Assembly: GCA_028023455.1 (NCBI GenBank)
Contig: JAQFVV010006342.1
Span: 2,937,001 to 3,001,000 of the forward strand
Direction: 5' to 3'
Length of the DNA stretch: 64,000 bases
From: Epiperipatus broadwayi
Lineage: Eukaryota > Onychophora > Udeonychophora > Euonychophora > Peripatidae
Both the position numbers and the translations under genes were made by a program. The notes beneath the pieces are model-generated. The model saw only the letters and a program-made list of their open reading frames with translations. It had not been told where the DNA came from and did no database searches. Numbering within the stretch: the stretch's first letter is position 1; the number at the start of each line of letters is the position of its first letter. Of the stretch, positions 60,401 to 64,000 are shown in pieces.

Positions 60401-60500
60401 TGTTTAAGTTATACTGAGAAGAATCTATTTAATTATAAATACGATCTTCTAAGCAAGGTTAATTAATATGTAACATGTTTTTCCAAATGGAGCACAATTA
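57430..60500. repeat. Large dispersed repeat, copy 2
   Basis: Same-orientation copy of 1-3140. Matching landmarks include AATATTCACCATAAAGTCAA near 57492, GTGAATGATAGATCTG near 57952, CTAGGTCCACAAC near 58719, GTGGAAACATAAATATTCCA near 59384, and ATAAATACGAT near 60437. Identity is moderate with many small gaps, so the copies are old or were separate insertions. Short open frames here (58820-59206) are not conserved in copy 1. Confidence 0.75.
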
Positions 60501-60951
60501 TAATCAGTTTATTACGATCTTTGAAAATAAACTTTTAAATCATTTATGAATTTTGTTTACTTGGTTTGTCTTTTTTTCCGTCCACAGTAATTGTCACAGT
60601 AAAAAAAACACTTAACATATTATTTCTTTATATGTGGTATAATCAAGGGAAAAAAATCAATATTTCTTTATTCACTATTATTGGCAATTCATTTCATACT
60701 TAAGAATGTTAAATAGAATTGATTTAATATTAAGCAATTATTAAGAATATATATGTGACTAACTACTTCCCGGGGGAATATCAGAGCAGACGATATCACT
60801 TTCCCCAATGAAATAAGGAATATTTTATACACTTTTTTTTAAAAAAAAACTAAACTAATTATTTTATATGATTTAAAGTGAAATTTTAATTTCTTCATTA
60901 TTTCTTGAAACTTTTCTTCAAATGATTTAGAATATTTTCTGGAAATATTAA
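60501..60951. other. AT-rich stretch, nothing recognised
   Basis: CCCGGGGGAATATC near 60770 is the only GC-rich stretch. No gene is supported. Confidence 0.5.
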
Positions 60952-60970
60952 TGAATCATCATCATCATCA

Positions 60971-61430
60971 TCAACCATTATCAATCCACTGCAGGATGAA
61001 GGTCTCTCCAAGTTTAATCCATCTTCTCCGATTTTTAGCTTCTCTTCTCCACATCACCCCTGCACACTTTCTTATTTCAACCATCCATCTCACATGTGGT
61101 CTCTTTCTGGATCTTTTACAATCTCTTGGAATCCAGTTTAAAATTTCAATTGTCCATCTATTATCATCTCTTCTAGCAATATGTCCAGCCCAACTCCACT
61201 TCAATCTTTTAATTTTTTTCAATGAGGTCAGTAACACCTGTTTGTTCTCTTACCCATACATCGTGTTTTCGATCTCTTCTTGTCACTCCCAACATACATC
61301 TCTCCATACTTCTTTTAGTGGTATGAAGTCTCTGTATTGCTCTTCTATTAAGTGTCCAAGTCTCAGATCCATAAGTAAGAACTGGTAAAACACAATTGTT
61401 AAAAACCTTCCTTTTCAAACACATAGGCAT
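60971..61430 (-). pseudogene. RTE C-terminal region
   Basis: Two overlapping frames read VLTYGSETWTLNRRAIQRLH, then WSWAGHIARRDDNRWTIEIL and HVRWMVEIRKCAGVMWRREA. YGSETWT, GH-ARR-D-RW and RW-DEI---AG--W are constant features of the RTE and BovB tail. The frame shifts near 61220, within the TDLIEKIKRLKW block. Confidence 0.9.
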
Positions 61431-62158
61431 ATTTCCTTTAATATCAAGTTATTTCTACCAAAAGCACTCCAACCAAGTTTAATTCTATGATTAATTTCTT
61501 CCATTATGTTTCCAACTGTATTAATAATCTGACCAAGGTATTTGTAACTGTTAACTTCTTCTAATTCATCATAATCAATCTTTATTTTCATATTTTGAGC
61601 AAATCGATTAAACATTACTTTAGTCTTTTTAACATTTATCTTTAGTTCTACTTTCCTACTTTCATCTGATAATTCCTGCAACATATCCTGCAGCTCTGAA
61701 GCATTATTAGCAAAAACAACTACATCATCTGCAAAATCTAAATGACTTAAATAATCTCCATTTATTTTCACTCCTTTAGTTTCCCATTTTAATCCCCAAA
61801 ATACTTCTTGCAGCACTGTTGTAAAAAGTTTTGGAGATATGGAGTCACCTTGTCTGACACCTTTCTCAATGTTGACTTTCCCAGTATCATTATGTAATCT
61901 AATTGTTGCTGTTGAATTTTTATAAATATTCTTCAAAATATGACAATATCCTGGATCTATACCTTGATGATCCAATGCTTTAATCACTGAAGAAATGTTT
62001 ATAGAATCAAATGCCTTTTCATAATCTACAAATCCAAAACATAATGACAACTCATATTCATTCGTCCTTTCTATAACTTCTCTCAACACCTGGATATGAT
62101 CTACTGTACTAAAATCACTTTTAAATCCAGCTTGTTCTCTTGGTTGGTGGAAATCCAA
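61415..62158 (-). pseudogene. RTE reverse transcriptase, main fragment
   Basis: The 247-residue frame has [46 protein letters not shown] and [16 protein letters not shown] carries the catalytic aspartates. The N-terminal finger motif (RHAIKCMKKGKAPGNDGI) is in a separate frame at 62351-62551. Stops lie between, near 62160-62350. Confidence 0.93.
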
Positions 62159-62350
62159 TGTTCTCTGTAGACGAGTTGTAATTATCTTGGTAAAAATTTT
62201 ATATAAAACTGATAAAAGGCTGATAGGTCTGTAATTTCTAATATCTTCTTTATCACCTTTTTTAAATATTAATATTATTATAGCATTCTTTCAATCATCC
62301 AGTACATTTTTATCATTTAGATATTTGGTATATAACTTTGCTAAAAAAAT

Positions 62351-62917
62351 TTATATTTCCTCACCTGCTTCTTTTAATATATCAATTATAATTCCATCAT
62401 TACCTGGAGCCTTTCCTTTCTTCATACATTTAATTGCGTGTCTCACTTCTTCATTTAAAATTCTGGGCAATTCGGAAGATGTAATAGATATAGGAGGTAC
62501 TTGTTCTTTATTACTATATAATTCTTGATAAAAATCTTCTACCAATTTCATGATGTCATCTCTCTTTTTAGTAACAATTCCATCTTTTTTTCTTATTGCA
62601 GATATAAATTTCCTACCAATACCAAAATGTTGTTTTACATTCTTAAGACTTTTATTTTCTTCTACAGCTTTCCTTGCTAGTTCATAGTTATACTTTCTTA
62701 TATCATTTTCAACTCCTTTCTACACCATTTTACAAAATTCGAGATATTCAATTCTTTTTAATGCATCATTTTTGTATATCTTCATATTCCTTCTTTTCTT
62801 CATAAATTCTCTAGTCTCAGTAGAAATTTTATTGGTCACTTGCTGCTTTTTTCTACCAGCTATCTTTGTTGCAGTTTTTAAAAGTGTATCAGTTATTTTC
62901 TTATTAATTTCATTCAA
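62351..62917 (-). pseudogene. RTE linker and reverse transcriptase N-terminal fragments
   Basis: Frames at 62351-62551 (KMGKAPG-like KKGKAPGNDGI) and 62720-62917 (KKRRNMKIYKN) belong between the endonuclease and the main polymerase part. They are split by stops near 62560-62720. Confidence 0.75.
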
Positions 62918-62992
62918 ATCTGAATCATGTTCAAAATCTACTAATACTTGAAACCGATTTGTAAGTTCTAATTTAAATTCATTAGAATGTTT

Positions 62993-63529
62993 CTAAAGAT
63001 TAGGAATATCAACTGTAAATATTGTTTTTCTTAATAATTTTTGTCTCTCTAGTTTCACATTAACACGTATCTTACATCTTACTAATCGATGATCACTTCG
63101 TGTGTTAAATTTATTAAGAACATTACAATCTTGAAATATGTGTTTCCTGTTAGTCAAAATATAATCCATTTCTGCTGTACCTTCATTTGGATGCTTCCAT
63201 GTCCATTTCCTTTTAACATTTTTCTCAAAAAAAGAATTCATAATATAAAGTTTTTCTTTTTCTGCAAACTCCACAAGTCTATGTCCTCTCTCATTTCTAT
63301 TACCATAACCAAAATTACCTACAGCACTTTCATCTTTCATTTGTTTACCAATTCTAGCATTAAAGTCTCCCATAACAATTTTAAAATGTTGTTTACTCTG
63401 ATCAAAAGCCTTTTGTACATCCATATAAAAATCTTCTACTACTTCATCACTATGAGAACTTGTTGGGGCATAAACCTGAATTATCTGCATTTGGTATCTG
63501 CTATTAAGTTGTATAACTAATCTTGCCAC
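62993..63529 (-). pseudogene. RTE endonuclease domain fragment
   Basis: The frame reads IIQVYAPTSSHSDEVVEDFY, HFKIVMGDFNARIG, AEMDYILTNR and NTRSDHRLVRCKI. GDFNA, DYI and SDH are catalytic motifs of the apurinic-type endonuclease. A frameshift near 63530 joins it to a short upstream piece (63517-63729 frame, YRTEWQD), after which homology is lost. Confidence 0.92.
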
Positions 63530-63590
63530 TCTGTCCGATACATAAACATTTTTCTGCTTAATGCTGAATTAATAACAGCGTGAAAATTAA

Positions 63591-64000
63591 AATTCTTTAA
63601 TCTTTTTTTTTTTTTTTTCAGTCTAAATAACTTTTGTGTTATGATTAGTTCTGATAATTGGTTAAAATAATGAAGACAAAAATAAATGCTTACATTTTCT
63701 GGGATTATTTTCCGTTCCAAATAGTACATTTTGGCAAATACTTATTCAAATAGCGGTCCTTCCAGTGTTTCCTTCAGTAGGCAAAGTTAAGAATCTAAGC
63801 TCGATGGAAAGTAGGGTAGAGATTTTCACAGGGTTATTGAGTTTACTCCATAGTATTCAAATCCATCTATCTATGAAATATTGTTCCAATTAATTTTTAA
63901 AAAAAAATTATTATTTTCTAGCTTATTTCTTTTATTTTACTTCAGAAGTGGAGTTGTAGTCTTGTTCCATTTACCTTTTTTCAGTAGTCCCCTCCCCCTA
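63591..64000. other. Flank right of the RTE element, nothing recognised
   Basis: A T run at 63604-63619 ends in TTTCAG, which could pass for an acceptor, but no exon follows. The window ends in a C-rich stretch. Confidence 0.45.

Larger units (their letters stand above)
60952..63590 (-). mobile_element. RTE-type LINE, 5'-truncated and frameshifted
   Basis: The element reads on the minus strand: apurinic-type endonuclease (62993-63529), linker, reverse transcriptase (61415-62551) and a C-terminal region (60971-61430). It ends in a (TGA)n tail (plus-strand TCATCATCATCATCAT at 60957), the usual short 3' repeat of RTE elements. The order and motifs fit the RTE/BovB group. The endonuclease N-terminus is missing beyond about 63590. 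At least five frameshifts or stops separate the parts, so it cannot move itself. Confidence 0.9.

Noticed and set aside
60951-61388. Plus-strand 145-codon frame starting with a histidine run
   Set aside because: It is antisense to the RTE C-terminal region; the histidines come from the (TGA)n tail read in reverse.
63600-63625. TTTTTTTTTTTTTTTTCAG as a splice acceptor of a plus-strand exon
   Set aside because: No open frame with coding character follows in any phase, and it lies in transposon flank.

Overview
This is nuclear DNA from a strongly AT-rich animal genome. Supporting evidence is a gene with long introns and GT-AG splice sites, plus animal-type transposons: hAT/Buster, RTE-type LINE, Penelope-like, Ty3/gypsy, and tRNA-derived SINEs. 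Nothing in the window fixes the phylum. An arthropod/chelicerate or a mollusc would both fit, and I leave this open. There are no bacterial operons, rRNA genes, CRISPR arrays or intact tRNA genes.

Only one host gene is recognised with confidence. It is the 3' end of a class I Rab11-family interacting protein (Rab11-FIP, Drosophila Rip11 type) on the + strand. A penultimate exon (14868-15022) joins in phase 0 across a 9.2-kb intron to the last coding exon (24219-24377), which carries the C-terminal Rab11-binding helix. Upstream exons, including any C2 domain, are not seen and presumably lie to the left. A second possible coding exon starts at 31258 in a block with more CpG than its surroundings; I cannot identify it.

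The rest is layered transposon debris. 1-3140 and 57430-60500 are two copies, in the same orientation, of a repeat of about 3.1 kb and unknown class. 4355-9992 holds two hAT elements; the second is a 4.3-kb Buster/ZBED5-type element with perfect 8-bp target duplications. 10600-14815 is a decayed minus-strand Ty3/gypsy element with two LTR-like ends and a hAT MITE inside its integrase. The Rab11-FIP intron holds a 97-bp tRNA-like SINE, a 1.8-kb inverted-repeat element, an 87-bp satellite and a Penelope-like GIY-YIG remnant. 27-42 kb has several fold-back elements, a possible solo LTR, more SINEs and another hAT relic. 42835-43996 is a stack of three LINE 3' ends. 50512-52389 is a nearly perfect 939-bp tandem duplication. 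54280-56740 is a ZMYM1/GTF2I-like hAT transposase pseudogene, and 60952-63590 is a broken RTE LINE on the minus strand.

The most interesting signal is a dispersed repeat with a monomer of about 430-460 bp (clusters at 7584-8645, 29260-29445, 32020-32990, 46115-46450 and 55024-55482). Each copy carries, or carried, a type I hammerhead self-cleaving ribozyme: CTGATGA, stem II hairpin, GAAA, a tiny stem III, an AUA cleavage triplet, and a two-part stem I. One monomer-length copy is inserted in the hAT pseudogene with a 24-bp target duplication, so the family is mobile. It looks like an animal retrozyme. The Penelope-like remnant in the same window is a plausible, unproven, partner class. Two copies keep all core catalytic bases; several others have lost G12 at a CpG, the pattern expected from methylation-driven decay.
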